Source of the DNA: MGNI01 sp964353875
GTDB lineage: Bacteria; Chloroflexota; Anaerolineae; Anaerolineales; E44-bin32
Reading direction: 5' to 3'
Length of the DNA stretch: 14,316 nucleotides
NCBI GenBank assembly: GCA_964353875.1
Contig: CAYGXU010000086.1
Coordinates: 1-14,316, forward strand
In this document: one piece after another, positions 1 through 7,142 of the stretch
Layout: every line of letters starts with the position of its first letter
Numbering within the stretch: position 1 is the first letter of the stretch
Notes under the pieces: generated by a model
The model's input: only the letters and a program-made list of their open reading frames with translations
What the model was told of the DNA's origin: nothing
Databases searched by the model: none
Made by a program: the position numbers and the translations under genes

Positions 1-6
1 CGATCA

Positions 7-22
7 CACTTCCGAAGAAGTG
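7..22. repeat. Small perfect hairpin ahead of the first small membrane gene
   Basis: CACTTC and GAAGTG form a perfect 6-bp stem around a 4-nt loop, seven bases before the ATG at 30. Read on the minus strand the loop is TTCG closed by C-G, the well-known very stable tetraloop. It could be a structural end for a minus-strand transcript or a leader element of the next gene. No T-tract is visible, so I do not call it a terminator. Confidence 0.3.
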
Positions 23-29
23 CTGCCCC

Positions 30-188
30 ATGAAGAGAATCCTCGCTTTTATCACCTGGTTCGGTCTGATCACATCTCTCTTTGGCTTCTGCGCTGCATA
101 CTGGGCTGTAACTCGATACGATCCACGCGCTTATCACTACATTTTCACTTCGCTTGGGCTGATCGCCGCGATGTACGGCTTTTTTTAG
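30..188 (+). CDS. Small two-helix membrane protein, probably truncated by TAG
   Basis: This 52-residue ORF starts MKRILAFITW and contains two hydrophobic segments (about residues 4-26 and 36-52), so it is a predicted inner-membrane hairpin protein. I do not recognise a named family. The pattern G-L-x4-[YF]-G-F occurs twice, ending GFCAAY in the first helix and GFF before the stop in the second. Translating past the TAG at 186-188 gives AFKTIRM and then a TGA at 210-212. Those seven residues match the continuation of the same motif in the next gene (QAYRGIRM), so the TAG probably replaced a sense codon such as CAG. The upstream ribosome site is weak. The neighbour at 216 is a paralogue. The protein may still be made in shortened form, or the locus may be decaying. 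Confidence 0.45.
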   Translation: MKRILAFITWFGLITSLFGFCAAYWAVTRYDPRAYHYIFTSLGLIAAMYGFF

Positions 189-215
189 GCGTTTAAAACG
201 ATTCGAATGTGAAAA

Positions 216-431
216 GTGGAAGTGGGAAACGCCGTACTCGCAATAATATTTACATCGGCCGGTTTGGCATCGACCATTTATGGATTTGTGCAGGCATACA
301 GGGGCATTCGTATGGCAACATCAGGGGTTGGCCAGATCATCTTGATCGTCATGGTGGCATCAGGACTCAGTGCTGCCCTGTACGGTTTCTGGCATGGTTA
401 TAAGGTGATCATCAGGGAATTTCGGAGGTAG
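216..431 (+). CDS. Small two-helix membrane protein with internal repeat
   Basis: This 71-residue protein starts at GTG 216, with an alternative GTG at 222. It has two hydrophobic helices (about residues 5-27 and 37-59) and a basic C-terminus (K-x-I-I-R-E-F-R-R), so it is a predicted membrane hairpin with both ends probably cytoplasmic. The two halves resemble each other: GLASTIYGFVQAYRGI aligns with GLSAALYGFWHGYKVI. The same pattern appears twice in the shortened ORF just upstream, so the pair probably arose by tandem duplication. No catalytic motif is visible and no family is recognised. The ribosome site is poor, which lowers confidence in the exact start. Confidence 0.5.
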   Translation: MEVGNAVLAIIFTSAGLASTIYGFVQAYRGIRMATSGVGQIILIVMVASGLSAALYGFWHGYKVIIREFRR

Positions 432-655
432 AAGTCATTCTGCTGATGGGCCTTTCTACGAGACATGTAGGCACTCAGTCCATCGACACGGGTTTTTCTT
501 TCTACCTCAAAATGACCGCTTTTGTCCATCATTCCTGTTAGGCACCTATTGAAATTATGGTGAAGCAACTGTGCACCTTCCGTTACGAGTGACACAATAA
601 GTCAGATGCAAAATCTGCACACAATTGCCATGCTACGCGCAAGCTCGTGACAATT

Positions 656-685
656 TTGACATCAATTCTGCACATTTTTTATACC
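656..685 (+). promoter_or_regulatory. Possible sigma-70-type promoter for the aminomutase/ATP-grasp cluster
   Basis: A perfect -35 hexamer TTGACA (656-661) is followed after 18 bases by TATACC (680-685), a four-of-six match to the -10 consensus. Transcription from here would give a leader of about 130 nt before the ATG at 825, containing the hairpin at 762-795. This is seen by eye only. Confidence 0.4.
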
Positions 686-761
686 GCTATGGACTACGAT
701 AGATACTGTAATTGAGTAGTGGGCAGGAGAATTCCTGTTCGATTTATTGCGACAATTTATG

Positions 762-795
762 AAAGCTCTCTCCGCTCATTCAGGGAGAGGGCTTT
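762..795 (+). promoter_or_regulatory. Terminator-like leader hairpin (possible attenuator)
   Basis: AAAGCTCTCTCC (762-773) pairs with GGAGAGGGCTTT (784-795). This gives a 12-bp stem with one G-U pair and a 10-nt loop, followed by the T-rich ATCTT. It lies after the possible promoter and ends ten bases before the Shine-Dalgarno sequence at 806-811. An A-rich left flank, a stem with a GC-rich core and trailing T residues fit a weak intrinsic terminator, so it may be an attenuator for the cluster or the end of an upstream transcript. No alternative antiterminator pairing was found by eye. Confidence 0.4.
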
Positions 796-824
796 ATCTT
801 GAGAGAAGGAGTAAGTGACCGAAG

Positions 825-2237
825 ATGATTGATAACGAACTCACAAGCGAGTTGGAGGAACCTCCGAGTAATTCAGAAGAGCCTCCTGGTAGATCCAGAG
901 TTCCATCCCCCTGGAAAGACGTTCCGTATTCACAATGGAACGATTGGCGCTGGCAAATCTCCCACCGTCTGAACACAGTTGAAGAATTCCACCGGGTGAT
1001 CCACCTCACCCCTGAGGAAATTGCAGGTCTCTCTGCCTCTGGACACTTTCGCGTGGATGTCACACCCTATTTTGCCAGCTTAATCGATCCCGAGGATCCC
1101 AACTGCCCCATCCGTCGACAGGTTATCCCCACGGATCATGAAATCCAGCCTTTCGAAGCTGAGATGATTGATTCCCTGGCCGAGGAAGCTCACTCACCTG
1201 TCCCTGGCCTGGTGCATCGCTATCCTGACCGGGTGCTGATGTTGGTCACCACACAATGCGCCAGCTACTGTCGTTATTGTACGCGCAGCCGCTTGGTCGG
1301 AGACTCCCATGCGCAGTTCGACTTGGATCAACATGAAGCGCAAATCGCTTACATCGCTTCCACGCCCCAGATCCGTGATGTGTTGCTCTCTGGTGGGGAT
1401 CCTTTAACTCTGCCCCCGCGGGTATTGGAAAGTTTGCTCAAACGCCTGCGCGCCATCCCGCATGTCGAGGTGATTCGCATCGGCACACGCGTGCCAGTAT
1501 TTTTACCCCAGCGAATCACAAGCGAATTGGTGGCTATGTTGCGGCAATATCACCCGTTGTGGATGAACATTCACTTCAACCATCCCAAGGAGATCACGCC
1601 TGAGGTTGAGTCTGCCCTGGCGCTCCTGGCCGATGCCGGTATCCCTCTTGGGAGCCAGACCGTGCTTATGGCAGGGATTAATGATTGCCCCAATATCATG
1701 TTGGCGTTGGTGCACAAGCTGGTCATGAACCGTGTGCGGCCATACTACCTGTACCAATGCGATTTAGTGCACGGTGCCGGTCATTTCCGCACGCCGGTAG
1801 CCAAAGGCATCGAGATCATGGAAGCGTTACGCGGCCATACTTCCGGGTATGCCATCCCCACCTTCGTGATCGACGCGCCGCAGGGTGGAGGCAAGGTCCC
1901 CCTTCTTCCGAACTATCTGCTGAGCATGTCTGACAGCCGGATTGTTGTGCGCAATTACGAGGGCTATGTCAGCACTTATGTGCAACCGACGGACTATCAG
2001 GCCCATAATTCGACAACCTGCGCCTACTGTCGTCAACAACATGATGAACATGGACAAGAGGGCGTCGCGGGCTTGCTGGCAGGCAAGAACCTGGCCATCG
2101 CCCCGGACGGCTGGCAAGGGCTCCATCAAAGGCAGGGAGTTGCGATCAGCTTCCCCGTCGAGATGCTTGACACTGTGGTCTGCGGCAACGGTCATGCGAA
2201 CCGCCAGAAACCTTCCGCTCGTCAACGGAGATCATGA
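825..2237 (+). CDS. kamA: Lysine 2,3-aminomutase (KamA-family radical SAM, PLP-dependent)
   Basis: This enzyme should convert L-lysine to L-beta-lysine using a [4Fe-4S] cluster, S-adenosylmethionine and PLP in the cytoplasm. The 470-residue protein has the family entry segment WRWQISHRLN (41-50), the radical-SAM cysteines C145, C149 and C152 (CASYCRYC), SGGDPL (189-194), and the PLP-lysine motif GGGKVPLLPNY with K357. Compared from memory with the well-studied Clostridium subterminale enzyme at a constant offset of 20, D313 and D350 correspond to the two aspartates that hold the lysine side-chain amine, which favours lysine over glutamate as substrate. C288 matches one zinc ligand; the later Cys group is only C399 and C402. 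About 20 acidic/proline-rich residues extend the N-terminus and about 33 extend the C-terminus. ATG 825 follows AAGGAG at 806-811 at a rather long spacing. It is the first gene of a cluster with two ATP-grasp ligases. Confidence 0.92.
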   Translation: MIDNELTSELEEPPSNSEEPPGRSRVPSPWKDVPYSQWNDWRWQISHRLNTVEEFHRVIHLTPEEIAGLSASGHFRVDVTPYFASLIDPEDPNCPIRRQVIPTDHEIQPFEAEMIDSLAEEAHSPVPGLVHRYPDRVLMLVTTQCASYCRYCTRSRLVGDSHAQFDLDQHEAQIAYIASTPQIRDVLLSGGDPLTLPPRVLESLLKRLRAIPHVEVIRIGTRVPVFLPQRITSELVAMLRQYHPLWMNIHFNHPKEITPEVESALALLADAGIPLGSQTVLMAGINDCPNIMLALVHKLVMNRVRPYYLYQCDLVHGAGHFRTPVAKGIEIMEALRGHTSGYAIPTFVIDAPQGGGKVPLLPNYLLSMSDSRIVVRNYEGYVSTYVQPTDYQAHNSTTCAYCRQQHDEHGQEGVAGLLAGKNLAIAPDGWQGLHQRQGVAISFPVEMLDTVVCGNGHANRQKPSARQRRS

Positions 2238-2320
2238 GCAGCATGCTCATTGAGATATAGCCAGCAATGAATAGAAACCACGGTAGTAAAACCGATACGA
2301 TGGATGATGGAGAACGAGTG

Positions 2321-3469
2321 ATGAACGGTTGCAGAGTAGGTTTAATTTTTAATATGAAAAAGAACGTCCAGGCGGGTCCGGACGCGCCCCCTGATGCATT
2401 GGCCGAATATGACTCGGCTGAGACGGTGCACGCTCTCGAGGCGGCGCTGTCGGCCGGGGGACACCAGGTCATTTTATTGGAGGCGGATGAGACCCTGCCT
2501 AACAGTGTGCGCCGCGCCGCGCCGGACATCTGCTTCAATATCGCCGAAGGGCTGCGGGGCGATTCGCGCGAGTCGCATGTGCCAGCTTTGTTGGAAATGC
2601 TGGGGATCGCTTACACAGGCTCAAAAGTGCTGGGCCACGCCATCTCGCTTGATAAAGCGGTTACGAAACGGATGTGGCGCGACGCGGGATTGCCAACGGC
2701 GCCCTTCCAGACATTCCTGCACGCCAACGAGCCCCTTGATCCGCGCCTGAGCTACCCTCTATTTGTGAAACCGTTACGCGAAGGCACCGGGATGGGGATT
2801 AATGCATTGTCCATCATCAAGGATCGATCGCAATTGAGGCAGCAGGTACGCTGGGTGATTGAAACCTATCATCAACCGGCCCTGGTGGAAGGCTATCTGC
2901 CTGGTCGAGAATTTACCGTGGGTCTGATTGGGAATACCTCCTTGCCTGGAGAAAGACGCTGGAACGGATTGTACAACGAGCGCGGATTTCACCTCTTCCC
3001 CATACTGGAGATCGACGCCAACAAAGGGATCGGACAAGGGCTTTACAATGTGGATGCCAAATCCTACTTGCCTGGCGAAGAAGAGGCGCCCCTCTATTTT
3101 TGCCCGGCGGATATCCCGGCATCCCTGGAGCGCGAACTGAAACAACTCACCATTGCGGCCTTTGAAGCCATCGGCGCCTTGGATTTGAGTCGCGTCGACT
3201 TCCGCCTGGGAAGTGATGGTCGGCCATACCTGATGGAGATCAACACTTTGCCGGGCTTGAAACCCGGCTTCAGTGATCTGTGTATCATGGCCGATACAGA
3301 GGGCATCGAATATACCCACCTGATCAATGAGATTCTAATCCTGGCTGCCAACCGATACGCGCAGGAGGGAAAGATCCTAAAAGGAATCCATGGAATAGGC
3401 CAGGAACTGTACGCCTTTCAAGGGGTGTCATTGGATGCCCTGGCGCCAGTTCGGATGGGAGGTAAGTGA
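2321..3469 (+). CDS. D-Ala-D-Ala ligase-like ATP-grasp enzyme (first of tandem pair)
   Basis: This 382-residue ATP-grasp protein should join a carboxylate, activated as acyl-phosphate by ATP, to an amine. Visible elements are an N-terminal domain (CRVGLIF, 4-10), GSKVLGHAISLDK (100-112), the nucleotide-binding VKPLREGTGMGI (149-160), VEGYLPGREFTVG (189-201), and metal ligands D293, E306 and N308 in RVDFRL and MEINTLPG. The N-terminal G-G-x-S-x-E-x-x-V-S motif of true D-Ala-D-Ala ligases is absent; instead it has AEYDSAET (28-35) and FNIAEGL (72-78). The substrate is therefore probably not D-alanine. I chose ATG 2321 because GGAG lies at 2309-2312 and MNGCRVGLIF resembles family N-termini. An upstream in-frame ATG at 2267 would add 18 residues but has no good ribosome site. 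It lies 83 bases after the aminomutase gene and its stop overlaps the next start. Confidence 0.88.
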   Translation: MNGCRVGLIFNMKKNVQAGPDAPPDALAEYDSAETVHALEAALSAGGHQVILLEADETLPNSVRRAAPDICFNIAEGLRGDSRESHVPALLEMLGIAYTGSKVLGHAISLDKAVTKRMWRDAGLPTAPFQTFLHANEPLDPRLSYPLFVKPLREGTGMGINALSIIKDRSQLRQQVRWVIETYHQPALVEGYLPGREFTVGLIGNTSLPGERRWNGLYNERGFHLFPILEIDANKGIGQGLYNVDAKSYLPGEEEAPLYFCPADIPASLERELKQLTIAAFEAIGALDLSRVDFRLGSDGRPYLMEINTLPGLKPGFSDLCIMADTEGIEYTHLINEILILAANRYAQEGKILKGIHGIGQELYAFQGVSLDALAPVRMGGK

Positions 3470-4614
3470 TGAGGACGAAGATGGATCCGCTCGGGGTCGT
3501 CGTCCTGTATAACGACAGCGAGGACATGATCAAAGGTGAGGCGCGCGATTTGCTGGCGGAGAGAGGCGTGATCGCTTGTGCGCAGGCCGTGGCTGACGCG
3601 CTTACCGAGGCAGGACACGAGGTGGCCAGGGTGCCATTTCAAAGCGATGTAGAGTTGGCTCTAAGCCCCTATTCAGCCAATCGGTGGACCGTCTTCAACC
3701 TGGGTGAAGGCCTATCCGGTCGGTTGTTCGAAGAGGCGCGCATCGCTTATGCGTTGGAAGCCATGGGCTACTGCTTCACCGGCTCAAGCGGGGATGCCAT
3801 CGCTTGCAGCTCGCACAAAGCGCGCGCCAAACAACTATTGACGTCCAGCGGCGTGCACACGCCGCAAGGGTGGCTTTTTCGCCATCCCGACGAGGTGGAC
3901 AAACTTGCTGGGAAACTTCCTTTTCCCCTGATTGTTAAACCGGTAGCCGAGGGCGGCAGTATTGGCCTGGATGCAGGCGCCGTGGTTCATACAGAGCGTG
4001 CACTGAGCGATCGGGTCGCCTACGTCACAACTTGCTATCGACAAGCTGCCCTGGCGGAAGCATTCGTCGTCGGGCGTGAATTCAATATTGCCCTCTGGGG
4101 AGATCCGCCGCGGGTGTTGCCTTTGGCCGAGATTGACTTCAGCGCTTTTTCCGATCCTCACGAACGAATCGTATCTTTCGCGGCGAAGTGGGAGGAGGAC
4201 TCATTCGAGTACAACCATACCCCGGTCTTCTGCCCTGCTCCGGTCGATGTCAAATTAGCTGAACGAATAACGAAAACAGCCAGGCGTGCCTGGGAGGCGA
4301 TCGGATGCCGCGGCTATGCTCGCGTGGATATGCGCATCAACGCAGCTGGGATTCCCTATGTGGTTGAGGTGAATTGCAATCCTGACCTCTCGCCTGATGC
4401 GGGGTTCTATCGCGCCGCCCGCACAGCCGGGTATAGTTATCGAGAGATGGCGGTGCGTATTCTCGAAATAGCCAGGGAACAATTATCTCTCGAGAAACGA
4501 TATCAGCTTGCAGACAGACTGCCGATTTATATTAGAGCGAATGGTCATGGCCGGCGAATACAACTCAATGGAATCAAGCTGCATCAACAAGCTTTGGATG
4601 CAATACAGAAATAA
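3469..4614 (+). CDS. D-Ala-D-Ala ligase-like ATP-grasp enzyme (second of tandem pair)
   Basis: This 381-residue paralogue of the preceding ligase is predicted to form an amide or peptide bond using ATP. It has VKPVAEGGSIGL (156-167) for nucleotide binding, the VGREFNIAL strand (201-209), and metal ligands D287, E300 and N302 (ARVDMRI, VEVNCNPDLSPDAG). FNLGEGLSG (76-84) matches FNIAEGLRG of its neighbour, and neither has the serine/glutamate substrate motif of true Ddl enzymes, so both belong to a Ddl-like side branch. The start is ATG 3469, five bases after GGGAGGT (3457-3463), sharing one base with the previous stop (TGATG), which implies translational coupling. GTG 3466 is also possible. 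The tail after about residue 340 is poorly conserved by eye. The substrate is unknown; beta-lysine from the upstream enzyme is a reasonable guess. Confidence 0.88.
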   Translation: MRTKMDPLGVVVLYNDSEDMIKGEARDLLAERGVIACAQAVADALTEAGHEVARVPFQSDVELALSPYSANRWTVFNLGEGLSGRLFEEARIAYALEAMGYCFTGSSGDAIACSSHKARAKQLLTSSGVHTPQGWLFRHPDEVDKLAGKLPFPLIVKPVAEGGSIGLDAGAVVHTERALSDRVAYVTTCYRQAALAEAFVVGREFNIALWGDPPRVLPLAEIDFSAFSDPHERIVSFAAKWEEDSFEYNHTPVFCPAPVDVKLAERITKTARRAWEAIGCRGYARVDMRINAAGIPYVVEVNCNPDLSPDAGFYRAARTAGYSYREMAVRILEIAREQLSLEKRYQLADRLPIYIRANGHGRRIQLNGIKLHQQALDAIQK

Positions 4615-5263
4615 TCCAGAAGAAAACGGATACAATTTATGGGTCTGCCAGGGGGATGATGGTTTTATGCCTGCCCATAGCGGCTTCGATTTCAATATAA
4701 CCCCGGGCGATTAAGATCTATTTTGGATTTGTTCATCCTTCAATACGGCATACCTTACAAACTGCCACATTGTGTCTTGCCAAACAGCGAACTCCCACCC
4801 GTCAAATATAGACATTGACTCTGAGGAAATCTCTGCACTCCGCAATTCAACCTGTCCAGAATAGGACTTGACCCCGTCCCTTATGCAGATCCCCCCTTCT
4901 AAGGAGTATAAGTATTGTACTTCTGCGATCATCAAGGTTTGAAAAAATGTTTACGATCCCCCAAATTCCATGAAATAATAAAGAATGATCATAAGTCGTC
5001 AGCAATAAATGACAATTAGTCAAAACTATCCAAAAGAGAGGTGGATTGGATTATGCATTGGAGACCAAGCACATACGAATAAGTCATATATAATTTATGG
5101 GATTTAAACAATTACTTGGCAACTCGTTATATCGCGGAGTTACATATACGGCGAATTTACGCTTAAGTAGCGAGAATGCACTTCCGGTTTCATGGAGCGG
5201 TTCATTTAGCTTGGAGTCGTTAACACAATTTTAAAGAAAAAATCATTCATTAGGAATATGTCC
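4615..5263. other. AT-rich gap without a supported gene
   Basis: About 650 bases separate the ATP-grasp cluster from the glycosyltransferase. From about 4930 the sequence becomes clearly more AT-rich than the ligase genes. A 74-codon minus-strand ORF at 4711-4935 has neither a visible ribosome site nor a known motif. A TATAAT hexamer occurs at 5089-5094 but lacks a good -35 partner. No hairpin with a T-tract was found after 4614. Confidence 0.5.
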
Positions 5264-6445
5264 ATGCTGGTCAGAAAAAAACACCTTCGATTGATATTTT
5301 GGGCTCTGATTTTGCTATTTCTTTCGGCTGGCAGTATCTTCTTCCTCCGCTGGTCAAAGAACGTTAACATCGGCTCGAGTGATTTCAATGCCTACTGGGC
5401 AGCATCACGCCTTTTCTTAGAAGGACGCAACCCCTGTGACCCGAAAAATATGTTGGAGATAGAACGGGCTCACATGAGTCCTGACCAAGAATACGTTATG
5501 ATGACATGGAACCCACCGACACTTTGGGTTCTTCTATTGCCCTTAGCATTGATGCCCTTCCAGACCGCACGTGTTGTCTGGCTTCTCATCAATCTTCTTA
5601 TAGTTCCGATCTCATGTTTTTTATTATGGAGAATTTTCTTCCCCTCCAAACGTATTGGAATACTGGCTATCTATTGTCTGATCGCGATCTTTTTTTCACC
5701 GATCCTGGTAAGCATTTTAACAGGACAAATAACTTTATTAGTATTGCTTGGACTTTCTTCTTGCCTATTTCTGATGAAACGAGAAAAGTGGTTTTGGGCT
5801 GGGATTGCCCTCATCCTGATCAGCGTAAAGCCACATTTGGTTATACTTACAGGACCATATCTCATTTTATATATGGTAGTCCGACGTAAATGGAGTGGGT
5901 TGCTAGGAATAAGCACAGCAGTGGCAATCTGCTTGGCGTTTCTTTTCGTTCTTCGTCCCAGTTGGATTGTGGATTACATCACGCCATTAAGCTCTCCCCC
6001 CACATTCTGGGAGACACCAACTTTCGGAGGTGTATTGAAGTCTTATGGCGCGGGATCATGGTCTCAATATATCGGCTTTGGCTTTTTAGGACTATTACCT
6101 TTTTTGCTTAGAAAGTTGTCACCCCTCACTCTTGAATCCACCACCAGCCTGCTGACGCTTGTGACTGTTCCGATTACCTTCTTCGGGTGGAGCTATGATC
6201 AAAACATTTTGCTGCTACCCATTGCTGAGATTATCTGCTGGACTGCCGCTCCATCAAGCTCGCGAAGAGCACGATGGGTGGTGGCCCTATTGGTGGTATG
6301 TGTACTGGTCGTCAGTATGATCCAGCGCGTCAAGGCAATGAATGAAGTCGTATTCTTCTGGGTGCCGCTGGCATGGTGGGCGATCTATGCATTGGCTGCC
6401 TGGATGACTGGCAGAGGGCATCCATCAAAGTTGGATACATCCTAA
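5264..6445 (+). CDS. GT87/DUF2029-like multi-pass membrane glycosyltransferase
   Basis: This roughly 393-residue integral membrane protein has about nine to eleven hydrophobic helices, starting with a signal-anchor-like helix after basic residues (VRKKHLRLIFW). After the first helix comes SDFNAYWAASRLFLEGRNPCD, which carries the D-F-x-x-Y-x-A pattern of the GT87 family next to the putative catalytic aspartate. Further family-like points are WNPP and a hydrophobic run (about 84-100), LTGQITLLVLLGL (about 154-166) and the KPHL after the next helices (about 191-194). The family is known for polyprenyl-phosphate-mannose-dependent mannosyltransferases acting on the outer face of the membrane; the donor and acceptor here are not predictable. 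AGGA at 5252-5255 favours the ATG at 5264; the in-frame ATG at 5258 is too close to it. It stands alone, and its codons are more AT-rich than those of the upstream cluster. Confidence 0.75.
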   Translation: MLVRKKHLRLIFWALILLFLSAGSIFFLRWSKNVNIGSSDFNAYWAASRLFLEGRNPCDPKNMLEIERAHMSPDQEYVMMTWNPPTLWVLLLPLALMPFQTARVVWLLINLLIVPISCFLLWRIFFPSKRIGILAIYCLIAIFFSPILVSILTGQITLLVLLGLSSCLFLMKREKWFWAGIALILISVKPHLVILTGPYLILYMVVRRKWSGLLGISTAVAICLAFLFVLRPSWIVDYITPLSSPPTFWETPTFGGVLKSYGAGSWSQYIGFGFLGLLPFLLRKLSPLTLESTTSLLTLVTVPITFFGWSYDQNILLLPIAEIICWTAAPSSSRRARWVVALLVVCVLVVSMIQRVKAMNEVVFFWVPLAWWAIYALAAWMTGRGHPSKLDTS

Positions 6446-6750
6446 CTACATCAGATTACTGATTGTGGCGATTTTGAGGATAGAATTCTCGGAAGAGATC
6501 TGTTGCGGCTCAGGCACAACAACTACTCTCATTGGCAAGGCCTCCAGGCCAAGGTACCATCAGGGAAATGATGGGCATTTCTTGGGTTCCGCAGGAGCGC
6601 GTATGATTTGCCATTGCATCCGACTCAATGATCAAGCATCGCTTTCTTGGCGATTCAGGATGTAAACCATAACTATAACTACCAGGATGATCGTCTCACT
6701 TGCGGTTCGATGAGTTCAGATATATTAGGTCGACTGGAACGAAGGGTGGG
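6446..6750. other. Gap between glycosyltransferase and small membrane gene
   Basis: I see no supported gene here. A 66-codon + strand ORF at 6465-6665 has no ribosome site and a composition unlike a folded protein. No clear terminator follows the glycosyltransferase stop. Confidence 0.5.
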
Positions 6751-6972
6751 ATGCTTCGCAAAATATCGATATATTCGATATCAACGGCTATGATAGTTGC
6801 AGGCATCGTCATCATCGCTGCAATGACGGTTTTCATGCATGGGTCTTTAGAACTCTATCCAACCGAGGAACAACAAGGAAAAATACAAATCGTGCTTGCG
6901 CTGGTGCTATGCACTTCAGGTTTCGTGGAGGCACTTTTATGGATATTCTACAAGAGGTTGCGATCGAAGTGA
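6751..6972 (+). CDS. Small two-helix membrane protein
   Basis: This 73-residue protein begins MLRKISIYSI. A basic N-terminus is followed by a strongly hydrophobic helix (about 7-27), a short polar loop with ELYPTEEQQGK, a second hydrophobic helix (about 43-65) and a basic tail (YKRLRSK), so both ends are predicted on the cytoplasmic side. ATG 6751 follows AAGGGTGGG closely; an in-frame TTG at 6700 would add 17 non-hydrophobic residues and is less likely. I do not recognise a family. It resembles the two small proteins at the start of the window only in size and topology. It lies between the glycosyltransferase and the flavin oxidoreductase without overlap, so a shared operon is not demonstrated. 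Confidence 0.5.
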   Translation: MLRKISIYSISTAMIVAGIVIIAAMTVFMHGSLELYPTEEQQGKIQIVLALVLCTSGFVEALLWIFYKRLRSK

Positions 6973-7142
6973 CCGATTTAACCCCTCGCTCAATATGATC
7001 ATCCACGCCATCGATCGGTGTGAAGCGTTAACAAATGAACACAGCAAAATCGATGCATGATCGTTTCCCACGATACTTCATATGACTGTTGGACAAGCAG
7101 AATAAACTAGACTTTACATTGAGACATCATCGAGAACATGAA

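Larger units (their letters stand above)
432..824. other. Leader region without a gene, upstream of the aminomutase cluster
   Basis: No convincing ORF lies here on either strand; the minus-strand ORF at 398-595 shows no family features or ribosome site. The region holds a possible promoter (656-685), a terminator-like hairpin (762-795) and the Shine-Dalgarno sequence AAGGAG (806-811) of the aminomutase gene. Confidence 0.6.

Noticed and set aside
4508..4714. + strand ORF overlapping the end of the second ATP-grasp gene and running past its stop
   Set aside because: Most of it is an out-of-frame shadow of the ligase gene. The last part looked faintly protein-like, but there is no start signal and no sign that the ligase is frameshifted.
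4711..4935. 74-codon minus-strand ORF in the AT-rich gap
   Set aside because: No ribosome site, no recognisable motif, and it lies in AT-rich non-coding sequence. The ending is somewhat protein-like, so it was considered, but support is too weak.
5089..5094. TATAAT as a promoter for the glycosyltransferase gene
   Set aside because: A perfect hexamer but no acceptable -35 at 16-18 bases and no TGn extension; chance is likely in AT-rich DNA.
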